From contig CAWFRO010000013.1 in NCBI GenBank assembly GCA_963818225.1, positions 340,740-404,739 on the forward strand: a DNA stretch of 64,000 nucleotides, given 5' to 3'. A program made the position numbers and the translations under genes. The notes beneath the pieces are model-generated. The model saw nothing but the letters and a program-made list of their open reading frames with translations. It was not told the origin of the DNA and made no database searches. This document shows, one piece after another, positions 52,644 through 61,477 of this stretch (its first letter is position 1; each line of letters starts with the position of its first letter). Origin of the DNA: Palsa-504 sp963818225. GTDB lineage: Bacteria > Actinomycetota > Actinomycetes > Streptosporangiales > Streptosporangiaceae.

Positions 52644-53468
52644 ATGCCGCGCATCGGAGCCCACTTCCACGTCGATAACCCGCTAGCTGAGGCGACCGCC
52701 CTCGGGGCGGACGCGGCCCAGTTCTTCCTCGGTGACCCGCAGGGCTGGAAAGGGCCGGTGATACCCGGCGGGGACGCCGATGCCGTCAAGTCCGCCTACG
52801 CCGCCGCCGGGGTGGACATCTATATCCACGCGCCGTACGTCATCAACGTGGCCACGAGCAACAACCGGATCCGGATCCCGAGCCGCAAGCTGCTCGGCCA
52901 GCAGCTCGGCGCGGCCGCGTCGATCGGGGCCAAGGGGCTGATCGTGCACGGCGGCCACGTCACGGCGGGCACCGATTTCGCGGACGGCCTGGAGAACTGG
53001 CGCAAGGCGGTGGAGCGCATCGAGCGGCCGCTGCCGATGCTGATCGAGAACACCGCGGGCGGCGAGGGGGCCATGGCCCGGTCCCTGGACGCGATCGGCA
53101 GGCTGTGGGACGCCGTGACCGGGGCCGCCGGGGACGCCGGCGGCGACATCGGGTTCTGCCTGGACACCTGCCACGCCAACTCGGCCGGCATCGAGCTCGG
53201 CGAGGCGGTCGACCGGATCAAGGCGATCACCGGCCGGATCGACCTGGTGCACTGCAACAACTCACGCGATGAGTTCGGCTCGGGCCGGGACCGGCACGCC
53301 AACATCGCCGCGGGGACGATCGACCCGGCGCTGCTGCTCGGCGTGGTCCGCGCGGCCGGCGCGACCGCCATCTGCGAGACGCCTGCCGAGGACGGCGGGC
53401 TGGCCGCCGACGTCAGCTGGCTGCAGGAGCACCTGCGCGCCGCAACGCAGCACCGAGCCGGAGCCTGA
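52644..53468 (+). CDS. nfo: Endonuclease IV-type AP endonuclease
   Basis: TIM-barrel DNA-repair nuclease cutting at abasic sites, 274 aa. It shows IGAHFHVDNPLAEATALGAD, DIYIHAPYVINVATSNNRIR, LIVHGGHVTAG, MLIENTAGGEGAMARSLDAI, IGFCLDTCHANSAGIELG and DLVHCNNSRDEFGSGRDRHA, which carry the histidine, glutamate and aspartate zinc ligands of the family. Its last 56 bp overlap the convergent glycosyltransferase gene. Confidence 0.94.
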   Translation: MPRIGAHFHVDNPLAEATALGADAAQFFLGDPQGWKGPVIPGGDADAVKSAYAAAGVDIYIHAPYVINVATSNNRIRIPSRKLLGQQLGAAASIGAKGLIVHGGHVTAGTDFADGLENWRKAVERIERPLPMLIENTAGGEGAMARSLDAIGRLWDAVTGAAGDAGGDIGFCLDTCHANSAGIELGEAVDRIKAITGRIDLVHCNNSRDEFGSGRDRHANIAAGTIDPALLLGVVRAAGATAICETPAEDGGLAADVSWLQEHLRAATQHRAGA

Positions 53469-54819
53469 GGCGGTCCGGGGCCTGGTCCAGGACCCCCCCG
53501 GCCGGGTCATCGAGGCCGCGGGCACGCACCACATCCCGTTCGGGAAAAAGGATGTCCCGCACCACATAGGCGGCGAGCAGGCCTACGGTGAGGAGCCTGG
53601 CCAGCAGCGCGGCGAAATACCAGCCCGCGCTGATGCCCTGGTAGCCGGATACGGGATGGCCCGGGCCGACGGAGACGACGATGAGGTAGCCCCAGATGCC
53701 GAAGAAGTACCAGACCTCGGCGAGCTGCCATAGGACATACGGCCACCAGCGCGGCCGGGCCAGCACCGCCAGCGGCACCAGCCAGATGACGTACTGCGGT
53801 GACCAGACCTTGTTCGTGATCAGGAACGCGGCCAGCAGCAGGAAGCACAGCTGGGGCAGCCGGGGCCGGCGCGGCGCGGCCAGGGCGAGCAGCGCGATCG
53901 CGGCGACGGCGACGATCAGGGCCACGGCGGACATCTTGTTGAGCGTGCTGAGCTGGTAATTCCCGAGCTTGGGCACGCCGTAGTACTCGAACAGGTACCA
54001 GATCGAGCCCCAGTCGGCGCCCCGGTGCTCGCTGAACACGTAGAAGGTGGCCCACCCGGACGGGGCCGTGATCATGACCGGCAGGTCGACCGCCAGCCAG
54101 GCCAGCGCGGCGGCGGCAACGGTCTTCGCGAAGTCCTTCAGGCGGCCGCCCCGCAGGCACAGCAGGAAGAGCGCGCCGAGGACCACCAGCGGATAGAACT
54201 TGGTCGCGATGCCGAGGCCCAGAAAAACGCCCGCCCACACGCCGCGCCGCGCCGCCCAGGCCGCCATGCCCAGCGCGGTCAGCGCGAACGCGATCAGGTC
54301 CCAGTTGACGAACGCGGACAGGATCAGCGCCGGGGACAGGGCGACCATCAGCCCCTGCCAGCGGCCGTCCGGGCCGGCCGCGCGGGCCGTCGCGATCACC
54401 CCCGCCACCGCGCACACCGCGAGCAGGGCCGCGGTGACGTCGAAGAACTCCCGGCCCCTGATCAGCGAGTCGACGCCGCGGACGAGCCAGGCTGCGGCCT
54501 GCATCGCGCCGCCGATCAGGACCGGGTACTCCACCGGGTGCCCGGTGTAGGGGACCTTCCCGGCCGACAGGCCTTCGCTGTAGTACAGCGGGTATATGTC
54601 GGTGTAGCAGGCGTCCTGGTACTGCTGGATGCCGTTGTTCCAGGCTCCTGAGCGGCACGGCACCTTCTCGGCGAAGGCCAGCACCATGGCCAGGACGGAG
54701 GCGGCGAGCAGCACGCCGGTGCCGCCGAGGATCACCCCGAGCGCCGGGCGCTCCCGCGACGCCCAGTTCACCTCGTGGTGATCACCGGGCGGGGCCGTGC
54801 CCTGTCGGGCGTCTTCCAC
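53413..54819 (-). CDS. GT87-type polyprenol-phosphate mannosyltransferase-like membrane protein
   Basis: A 468-aa protein with about ten helices from GTG 54819. An early outer loop holds CYTDIYPLYYSEGLSAGKVP, then HPVEYPVLIGGAMQAAAWLV; further on come LGLGIATKFYPLVVLGALFL and FLITNKVWSPQYVIWLVPLA. These match GT87 (DUF2029) enzymes, which use polyprenyl-phosphate-linked sugars in envelope glycan assembly. It lies 33 bp downstream of the penicillin-binding protein gene and is probably co-transcribed. It overlaps nfo tail to tail. Confidence 0.87.
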   Translation of the reverse strand: MEDARQGTAPPGDHHEVNWASRERPALGVILGGTGVLLAASVLAMVLAFAEKVPCRSGAWNNGIQQYQDACYTDIYPLYYSEGLSAGKVPYTGHPVEYPVLIGGAMQAAAWLVRGVDSLIRGREFFDVTAALLAVCAVAGVIATARAAGPDGRWQGLMVALSPALILSAFVNWDLIAFALTALGMAAWAARRGVWAGVFLGLGIATKFYPLVVLGALFLLCLRGGRLKDFAKTVAAAALAWLAVDLPVMITAPSGWATFYVFSEHRGADWGSIWYLFEYYGVPKLGNYQLSTLNKMSAVALIVAVAAIALLALAAPRRPRLPQLCFLLLAAFLITNKVWSPQYVIWLVPLAVLARPRWWPYVLWQLAEVWYFFGIWGYLIVVSVGPGHPVSGYQGISAGWYFAALLARLLTVGLLAAYVVRDILFPERDVVRARGLDDPAGGVLDQAPDRLRLRLGAALRRAGAPAAS

Positions 54820-54851
54820 TGTCCTATCTAACCGCGCTGAGCGACCGGGTG

Positions 54852-57596
54852 TTACCCGCCGGTGGCGGGGGCGTTCGGGTCGCAGGTCACCACCGACGGG
54901 TCGCAGCTGTAGGTCGGGTAGGGGTTCGGGTTCCCGCCCCCGCCGCCGGGGTTGGGGTTCTGGCCGCCAGCGGGATTCTGGGGCTGGGTGGCCTTCTTCT
55001 TCGCGGGCGGCTTGGCCACGACGCGCAGGCTGGGCGGAACCTGGTTCCACGTCTGCCCGGTGAACACCACGGGCTGGAAGCTCTGGACTCCCAGCGGGAC
55101 GAACATGTTCTCCGCGTAGGTGTGCCAGATCGTGGCCGGCCAGGTACCGCCATAGCCGCCCTGGTCCATGCCGCCGAGGTTGTTCAGGCTCTGGCAGTTC
55201 TGCGTGACCTGCGCGTTGCAGTCGTTCTGCTGGCTGGTAAAGAGCGCAACGGTCAGGGCCTGGCTGGGGATGGCGCCGACGAAGAACGCCGACTGGGCGT
55301 ATTCCGTGGTGCCGGTCTTGGCGATGATCTCCTGGCCGTTGCTCATGCCCGCCGTCGGCGCGGTGCCGTAGGACGCGGTGTCCTCCGACATCGCGTACTG
55401 GACCTGCGAGTCCATCTCCGCGTTCTGCGCCGGGTTGTCGCTGAATACCAGGTAACTGGTGATCTTGATCGGAGTCTGGACGCTGTTCTGCGAGATCGAC
55501 GTGATCAGGTGCGGGTCGTGGTAGACGCCGTTGTCGTCGATGGTGGCCAGCATCGAGCCCTGCTCGATGACGGTCAGCGACGCCACGCCGAGCGCGACGC
55601 CGTACTGGTCCTGGAAGTCGTCCGGGCCGGTGATGCCGGCCGCGTCCGTGTCCACGCCGAACAGCTGCGCCATCTCGCCGACGTTGTTGATCTTGGTGTC
55701 GGTGCCCTGGCCGGCCACCTTATGCCAGAGATCGGCGTAGGCGGTGTTGATCGACGCGGCCATGGCCACCTGCGGTGTGTAGGGGCCGTTCTCACCCGGG
55801 TCGTCGTTGCTGACGGCATGCGACTGGGCGACCTGAGCGCCGGTGGAGTAGGCGTCCGGCGTGGTGTCCGGCGGGATGTAGAGGTTGTTGTAGCCGTCCA
55901 GCGTGCTGGTCTTGACGTTCATCCCCTCCTTGACCGCGGCGGCCAGGATGTAGGGCTTGAACGAGGAGCCGACCTGCTCCCGGTTCTGGTAGGCCATGTT
56001 CCACTGGCACCTGATCGCGCGGCACTCCTTGGCCGTGATGACCGGGCCGGTCCCGTTGTACTTCGCGCCGACCTGACCCGGCCCGGGGTACAGCGCGTCG
56101 ATCTCGCCGTTGGCCGGGTTCTCCAGCACCGCCCCGACGTGCATGTAGGACTCAAACGGGACGGAGCTCGCGTTGATCTGCGCCTCGTTCTGGCTGACCG
56201 CCTGGTACAGCGCAGCCATCTTGGTGTCGTCCAGGCTGGTCCTGATCACGTAACCGCCGTCGTAGACCTGCTGCTGGCTGAGGTGGTAGACCTGCTCCAG
56301 CTCCTGCTCGATCATGTACATGACGTACGGGTCCCAGACGTCGCGGCCGAAGCTCTGCGGGACGTAATCCCCGATGGGCGGGAACTTCGCGGTCGCGGCG
56401 TCCTGAGCCGAGAGGGTGCCCATCGCCGCCATGCCGCTGAGCACGTAGTGCCAGCGCGCCGTGAGCTGGGCCCGGTACTGCGGCAGCGGGTAGGTGCTCG
56501 GCTGCTGGATCATGGCGGCGATTACCGCGTCCTGCTCGACGCTGAGCTGCCCCACCGGCTTGCCGAAGTACGTCTGGGCCGCGGCCTGGACACCGTAGGC
56601 GCCGTTCCCCAGGTAGATGGTGTTGAGATAATTCTGCAGAATCCACTGCTTGGACTTCTCCTTGGCGACTTTCATCGCCACGAAGATCTCCTTGATCTTG
56701 CGGCTGGCCGTCTGCTGAGTGCCGATCCCGACGTAGTAGTTCCGGACGAACTGCTGAGTGATGGTCGAGCCGCCCTGCAGTGAGCCATCGCTGCCGCTGA
56801 CGTCCGCGTAGGCGGCGCGGACGATGCCGGTCGGCGAGATGCCGCCCTCGGTCCAGAAGCCGCGGTCCTCGGCGGCGACCACCGCGTTGATGAGCGGCTG
56901 CGGGATCTGGTTGTACGGCAGCTCCTGGCGGTCGGTGGTGCCGAACCGCCCGATGAGGGTGCCGCTGCTGGAGTAGACCACGGACTGCGCGTAGCCGGTG
57001 GCGGCCATGGCCTCGGTCGGGACCGGAGTCTGCTCATAGGCCACGACCAGCGCGATGGCGCCCAGCACGATGAACGCGCCGATGGTGCCGAGCACCAGGC
57101 CGAGAGCTTTCCGCCAGGTCCAGTGCCGCCACCAGCTGCCCTTGACCTTGACCGGCCCGGTCCCGCGCGGGGGGCCGCCGGAACCTCCCCGGCCGCGCCG
57201 GGGAGGCGGCGGGCCCGGGACCAGCCGGTCCGGGACCGGCTCGCCAGGGCGCCAGTCTTCAGCGCGCCCGGGCGCTTCCGGTGCCCAGCTCAGCGTTTCG
57301 ACGGGCGATACGCTGGCCGTCTGCACGTGGCTGCCGCCACGGTCGTCTCCGTGCGGGGGCGTCGGGCCGACGTGAGCGGTGTCGCGGCTGTCCAGATAGC
57401 TGGCCGCGGGGCTGCGGAAGCCCTGCGTGTCCCAGCCGTTCGCGTCGTAGCCCAGGTCGTAGTCGACCGTTCCGCCGACAACGCCGTTATCGCCGCCGCC
57501 GGAGTTCCAGTCGCCCCCGACGGCTCCGCTTCCCCCGACGGCGCCGTCCCGCTGGTCGCGGTACCGGACGTCAAAGTCATCAGCTCTGCTGCTCAC
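54852..57596 (-). CDS. Class A penicillin-binding protein (transglycosylase/transpeptidase)
   Basis: Bifunctional peptidoglycan synthase, 914 aa. A long disordered Gly/Asp/Arg-rich cytoplasmic part (about 1-160) precedes one helix (LVLGTIGAFIVLGAIALVVA). The GT51 domain has NAVVAAEDRGFWTEGGIS and GSLQGGSTITQQFVRNYYVG. The transpeptidase domain has the SxxK in QVGSSFKPYIL, the SxN in AASINTAYAD and the KTG triad in IAKTGTTEYAQSAFFVG. The tail is proline/glycine-rich without a PASTA domain. It is followed by the GT87 gene. Confidence 0.95.
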   Translation of the reverse strand: MSSRADDFDVRYRDQRDGAVGGSGAVGGDWNSGGGDNGVVGGTVDYDLGYDANGWDTQGFRSPAASYLDSRDTAHVGPTPPHGDDRGGSHVQTASVSPVETLSWAPEAPGRAEDWRPGEPVPDRLVPGPPPPRRGRGGSGGPPRGTGPVKVKGSWWRHWTWRKALGLVLGTIGAFIVLGAIALVVAYEQTPVPTEAMAATGYAQSVVYSSSGTLIGRFGTTDRQELPYNQIPQPLINAVVAAEDRGFWTEGGISPTGIVRAAYADVSGSDGSLQGGSTITQQFVRNYYVGIGTQQTASRKIKEIFVAMKVAKEKSKQWILQNYLNTIYLGNGAYGVQAAAQTYFGKPVGQLSVEQDAVIAAMIQQPSTYPLPQYRAQLTARWHYVLSGMAAMGTLSAQDAATAKFPPIGDYVPQSFGRDVWDPYVMYMIEQELEQVYHLSQQQVYDGGYVIRTSLDDTKMAALYQAVSQNEAQINASSVPFESYMHVGAVLENPANGEIDALYPGPGQVGAKYNGTGPVITAKECRAIRCQWNMAYQNREQVGSSFKPYILAAAVKEGMNVKTSTLDGYNNLYIPPDTTPDAYSTGAQVAQSHAVSNDDPGENGPYTPQVAMAASINTAYADLWHKVAGQGTDTKINNVGEMAQLFGVDTDAAGITGPDDFQDQYGVALGVASLTVIEQGSMLATIDDNGVYHDPHLITSISQNSVQTPIKITSYLVFSDNPAQNAEMDSQVQYAMSEDTASYGTAPTAGMSNGQEIIAKTGTTEYAQSAFFVGAIPSQALTVALFTSQQNDCNAQVTQNCQSLNNLGGMDQGGYGGTWPATIWHTYAENMFVPLGVQSFQPVVFTGQTWNQVPPSLRVVAKPPAKKKATQPQNPAGGQNPNPGGGGGNPNPYPTYSCDPSVVTCDPNAPATGG

Positions 57597-57713
57597 GCGT
57601 CCTCGCTGGTGGCTCGGAGGCCGCAGCTTCGGGGGTTAAGCGGCCTCTACGTATGGCGGTCCCGGCCTGCCGGGAACCCGCCGGACTCACACGTTACCTG
57701 CTGGACCCGGAGT

Positions 57714-58118
57714 TCACTGGCTAGTCCGCGCACGTCGCCGCCGGCGTACCGCAGGCTCGCCCGTGCCCAGAACATAGGAGGAAGCGAGGTGGTTCCACCC
57801 GCAGCTCTGGCAGACCTCGACCACGTAGACGCGGAATTCGCCGTACTCGGCCGCCATCTCCTCGAGTTCTCGGGTCTTCTTGACCCGTCCCTCGTACTGG
57901 CCGAGCTCGTCGCCGTAGACGTAGGTGACATGGGTCAACCTGGCCTTCCGGCAGATCGGGCAGCGCTCCTCGGTGGGCTCGCCGTGGAACTTCGCCGCCC
58001 GCAGCAGGTACGGGTGAGCGTCGCAGACGTCGGTGACGGTCGTGTGCCCGGAATACACGGACGCGAGCGTCGCCCGGCGGGCGAGGCCGTAGTCCACGAC
58101 GGAACGCCTTGACGTCAT
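57714..58118 (-). CDS. DUF5318 family zinc-ribbon-like protein
   Basis: A 134-aa protein from ATG 58118: SRRSVVDYGLARRATLASVY, DVCDAHPYLLRAAKFHGEPT, ERCPICRKARLTHVTYVYGD, VYVVEVCQSCGWNHLASSYV. The CPIC and CQSC pairs suggest a zinc ribbon. The family is confined to actinobacteria as far as I know, with no known role, and normally sits next to the penicillin-binding protein and padR-ino1 genes, as here. Confidence 0.88.
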   Translation of the reverse strand: MTSRRSVVDYGLARRATLASVYSGHTTVTDVCDAHPYLLRAAKFHGEPTEERCPICRKARLTHVTYVYGDELGQYEGRVKKTRELEEMAAEYGEFRVYVVEVCQSCGWNHLASSYVLGTGEPAVRRRRRARTSQ

Positions 58119-58260
58119 TTCGCCAGAGTACGTCGGAACCGGGCCCTGAGCCGAGCCCGGATCTGATTTGTCCCGGCCCACTTCGGCACACGTCCCAGTT
58201 CGCGGGCCGGTTTGCGGCCGAGGATTGCGGTGCTGCCGGGCGCGGCATATGATTGCTATA

Positions 58261-58273
58261 TATCGGCCCGATA
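58261..58273. promoter_or_regulatory. Palindrome upstream of padR, likely autoregulatory site
   Basis: TATCGG-C-CCGATA lies 109 bp before the padR ATG, within the only AT-richer part of the divergent gap, beside TATATA. PadR proteins usually bind such dyads at their own promoter. Confidence 0.5.
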
Positions 58274-58381
58274 CATCGCAGCGATCTAGCGGACAGAAGT
58301 ATCGCTCTGACGCATCGGGCGGATGCAGCGGGACACCCGGAACATACTCCGGACAGAGGACCGAGCGGGCTGGAGGGCAGC

Positions 58382-58996
58382 ATGGGACGCAACCGGTCCG
58401 CGGTGCTCGAGCTGGCCGTGCTCGGGCTGCTGCGCAATACGCCGATGCATGGCTATGAGCTGCGCAAGCAGATCACCAGCGTCCTCGGCTTGTTCCGCGC
58501 GCTGTCCTATGGCTCGCTGTACCCGTGCCTGCACGAGCTGCTCGCCGCGGGCCTGATCGCCGAAGACCATGACGAGACCGCCCCCGCCGACGCCCGGCCG
58601 AACGGCCCGGCCAAGCCGCGGGGCGGGCGCCGGTCGCTGAAGGTGTACCGGCTGACCGCCGACGGCAAGGAACGGCTGGCCGAGCTGCTCGGCGAAGGCG
58701 GGCCCGCGGCCTGGGAGGACGACGGGTTCGGGGTTCACTTCGCGTTCTTCGGCCAGACGAGAGCCGACGTGCGGCTACGCATCCTCGAGGGCCGCCGCAG
58801 CCGGCTCGAGGAGCGGATGGAGGGCATCGGGGCGGCGCTCACGCGGACCAGGGAACGCGTGGACAGCTACACCCTGGAGCTACACCGGCATGGCCTGGAG
58901 TCAGTGGAACGGGAAGTCCGGTGGCTAAACGAGCTGATCGCATCCGAGCGGCAGTCCGGCGGACAAGGAAACACTTCCGAGAAGGAGTCATCCTGA
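58382..58996 (+). CDS. PadR family transcriptional regulator
   Basis: A 204-aa winged-helix regulator. It has VLELAVLGLLRNTPMHGYEL, LSYGSLYPCLHELLAAGLIA and GRRSLKVYRLTADGKERLAE, the family's helix-turn-helix and wing, then a C-terminal coiled-coil dimer helix (RILEGRRSRLEERMEGIGAA). Its stop overlaps the ino1 ATG by one base (TGATG), so it probably controls inositol synthesis, a known actinobacterial arrangement. AGGGCAGC precedes the ATG. Confidence 0.93.
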   Translation: MGRNRSAVLELAVLGLLRNTPMHGYELRKQITSVLGLFRALSYGSLYPCLHELLAAGLIAEDHDETAPADARPNGPAKPRGGRRSLKVYRLTADGKERLAELLGEGGPAAWEDDGFGVHFAFFGQTRADVRLRILEGRRSRLEERMEGIGAALTRTRERVDSYTLELHRHGLESVEREVRWLNELIASERQSGGQGNTSEKESS

Positions 58997-60075
58997 TGGG
59001 CAAGGTGCGCATCGCCATCGTGGGGGTGGGCAACTGTGCCAGCTCCCTGGTGCAGGGGCTGGAGTATTACAAGGACGCCGCCGACGGCGGCCGGGTCCCC
59101 GGCCTGATGCATGTACGGTTCGGGCCCTACCACATCAGTGATGTGGAGGTCGTGGCCGCCTTCGACGTGGACGCCAAGAAGGTCGGCTGCGACGTCGCCG
59201 ACGCCATCAGCGCGAGCGAGAACAACACCATCAAGTTCGCCGAGGTGCCGCCGACCGGGGTGACCGTCCAGCGCGGTCCGACCTTCGACGGCCTGGGTGA
59301 GTACTACCGGGAGATCATCACCGAATCGGACGAGCCGGCCGTGGACGTGGTCCAGGCGCTGCGCGCCAGTGGGGCCGACGTCCTTATCTCGTACCTTCCG
59401 GTCGGCTCGGAGCAGGCCGACCGCTACTACGCCCAGTGCGCGATCGACGCGCATGTCGCGTTCGTCAACGCGCTGCCCGTGTTCATCGCCTCTGACCCGC
59501 AGTGGGCGGCGAAGTTCACCGAAGCGGGCGTGCCGATCATCGGCGACGACATCAAGTCCCAGGTCGGCGCCACGATCACCCACCGCGTCCTGGCCAAGCT
59601 ATTCGAGGACCGCGGGGTCGAGCTGCTGCGCACGTACCAGCTCAACTTCGGCGGCAACATGGACTTCATGAACATGCTGGAGCGCAGCAGGCTTCAGTCC
59701 AAGAAGATCTCCAAGACCCAGGCCGTCACCTCACAGATACCGCACGAGATGGAGCGCGCCGCGGTGCACATCGGCCCGTCGGACCACGTGCCCTGGCTCG
59801 ACGACCGCAAGATGGCCTACGTCCGGCTCGAAGGCCGGGCGTTCGGCGACGTGCCGCTCAGCCTGGAGTACAAGCTCGAAGTCTGGGACTCGCCCAACTC
59901 GGCCGGGGTGATCATCGACGCGGTCCGCGCGGCCAAGATCGCACTGGACCGGGGCATCGGCGGCCCGGTGACGTCGGCGAGCTCGTACTTCATGAAGTCG
60001 CCGCCAGAGCAATACGGCGACGACGTGTGCCGCGACCTGGTCGAAAAGTTCATCCGCGGTGAGGTCGCCCGCTGA
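58996..60075 (+). CDS. ino1: myo-Inositol-1-phosphate synthase
   Basis: NAD-dependent enzyme converting glucose 6-phosphate to inositol 1-phosphate, the first step to phosphatidylinositol and mycothiol. 359 aa, the usual short prokaryotic length. It has the Rossmann motif IVGVGNCASSLVQGLEYY, DVLISYLPVGSEQADRYYAQ, IGDDIKSQVGATITHRVLAK, TYQLNFGGNMDFMNMLER and LDDRKMAYVRLEGRAFGDVP. It is translationally coupled to padR; GAAGGAG precedes its ATG. Confidence 0.97.
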   Translation: MGKVRIAIVGVGNCASSLVQGLEYYKDAADGGRVPGLMHVRFGPYHISDVEVVAAFDVDAKKVGCDVADAISASENNTIKFAEVPPTGVTVQRGPTFDGLGEYYREIITESDEPAVDVVQALRASGADVLISYLPVGSEQADRYYAQCAIDAHVAFVNALPVFIASDPQWAAKFTEAGVPIIGDDIKSQVGATITHRVLAKLFEDRGVELLRTYQLNFGGNMDFMNMLERSRLQSKKISKTQAVTSQIPHEMERAAVHIGPSDHVPWLDDRKMAYVRLEGRAFGDVPLSLEYKLEVWDSPNSAGVIIDAVRAAKIALDRGIGGPVTSASSYFMKSPPEQYGDDVCRDLVEKFIRGEVAR

Positions 60076-60100
60076 GGAGGGCGACCTTAAGCTGAATCGC

Positions 60101-61477
60101 GTGGGCCAGCGCAGATCGACGTTTTTCGGTGACCTGCGGACCGTGCTGGCCGGGCGGGACTTCCGGCGGCTGTTCGCCGTCCGGCTGGTGTCCCAGACCG
60201 GGGACGGCATCATCACCGCCGGGGTCGGCACGTACGTGTTCTTCAACGCGTCGACGTTCCCGGACCCGGCGGCAGGCGCGGCCGCGTTCGCGGCCCTTTA
60301 CGTGCCGTACTCGCTGATCGGGCCGTTCGCCGGGGTGTTCATCGACCGCTGGTCCAGGCGCCAGATCCTGGTCTGGTCGGCCCTGCTCCGCAGCACCTTC
60401 GTGGTGGCGACCGCGGCGCTGATGGGGGCGGGCAGCCACGGGCCCCCGCTGTACATCGCCGTCCTGCTCATCCTCGGCGTGAACCGGTTCTTCCTGTCGT
60501 CGCTGTCGGCGGCGCTGCCACACGTGGTCGCCGGGGACGAGCTGGTGATGGCGAACTCGGTGTCGCCGACCGTCGGCGGCGTCATGGCGACCATCGGCGG
60601 CCTGGTCGCCCTGGGCCTGAACGTAGGCACCGGCAACACCGAGCGCGGCGCCGCGCTCACCTTGCTGGCCGGGGGCGCCTGTTACGTGGCGGCCAGCCTG
60701 GTCGCGGCCACCATGCGGCGCGACCTGCTCGGGCCGGTGCGTGAGCCCGGCCAGCCGCCGCCGGGACGGCTGGCCGGCGAGCTGGCTACCGTCGCGGCCG
60801 GGCTGGCCGCGGGCGCGCGGTATGTCATCAGGCGGCGCGGGCCGGCCGCGGCCCTCGCCGTGACCGGCGGCTACAGCTTCCTGTTCGGGCCGTTGTTCCT
60901 GATGGTGATCCTGCTGTACCGGGACTACTTCTACACCTCGAGCGCCGGCACGGCCGAAGGGCACCTGGGCAGCATGGTGGTGGCGTCGGGGATCGGCTAC
61001 TTCTGCGCCGCGCTGGTGACCCCGCAGGCGACCAGGCGGCTGTCCAAGCCGGCCTGGATCACGCTGCTGGTGGCGGCGAGCGCAGTGCTGACCGCGGCGC
61101 TCGGCGAGACGTTCATCGAGATCGCCTACCTGGCCCTCGGGTTCTGCCTGTACCTGGCCAGGCAGGGTGTGGCGATCTGCGCGACCACGATCCTGCAGGG
61201 AGAAGCCGACGACGCGTACCGGGGTCGGATCTTCGCCTTCTACGACATGATGTTCAACGTCACGTACGCGGCCAGCGCCGGCCTCAGCGCCGTCTTCATG
61301 CCGGACAATGGCCACTCCCCGGCCATCGTTGCACTGGTGGCAGTGGGATTCGCCATCCTCGCCGCGGCGTACTGGCTCTTCCAGCGCATGGGTCAGGCTC
61401 CCTCGTCCGACCCCGGGTCCGGGTCGGCCGGCGGCGGAGTAATGCCCTCGGCCGCCGCCCAGCGAAGCAGCTCCTGA
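60101..61477 (+). CDS. MFS transporter (MFS_3/enterobactin-exporter-like)
   Basis: A membrane protein of about 458 aa with roughly 12 helices. It has the start LRTVLAGRDFRRLFAVRLVS, QTGDGIITAGVGTYVFF, LIGPFAGVFIDRWSRRQILV (motif A) and AYRGRIFAFYDMMFNVTYAA. GAGGAGGG lies at the ino1 stop; the first good codon downstream is GTG 60101, while GTG 60059 overlaps ino1. It may be part of the padR-ino1 unit. Its last 85 bp overlap the convergent CCA-enzyme gene. Substrate unknown. Confidence 0.85.
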   Translation: MGQRRSTFFGDLRTVLAGRDFRRLFAVRLVSQTGDGIITAGVGTYVFFNASTFPDPAAGAAAFAALYVPYSLIGPFAGVFIDRWSRRQILVWSALLRSTFVVATAALMGAGSHGPPLYIAVLLILGVNRFFLSSLSAALPHVVAGDELVMANSVSPTVGGVMATIGGLVALGLNVGTGNTERGAALTLLAGGACYVAASLVAATMRRDLLGPVREPGQPPPGRLAGELATVAAGLAAGARYVIRRRGPAAALAVTGGYSFLFGPLFLMVILLYRDYFYTSSAGTAEGHLGSMVVASGIGYFCAALVTPQATRRLSKPAWITLLVAASAVLTAALGETFIEIAYLALGFCLYLARQGVAICATTILQGEADDAYRGRIFAFYDMMFNVTYAASAGLSAVFMPDNGHSPAIVALVAVGFAILAAAYWLFQRMGQAPSSDPGSGSAGGGVMPSAAAQRSSS

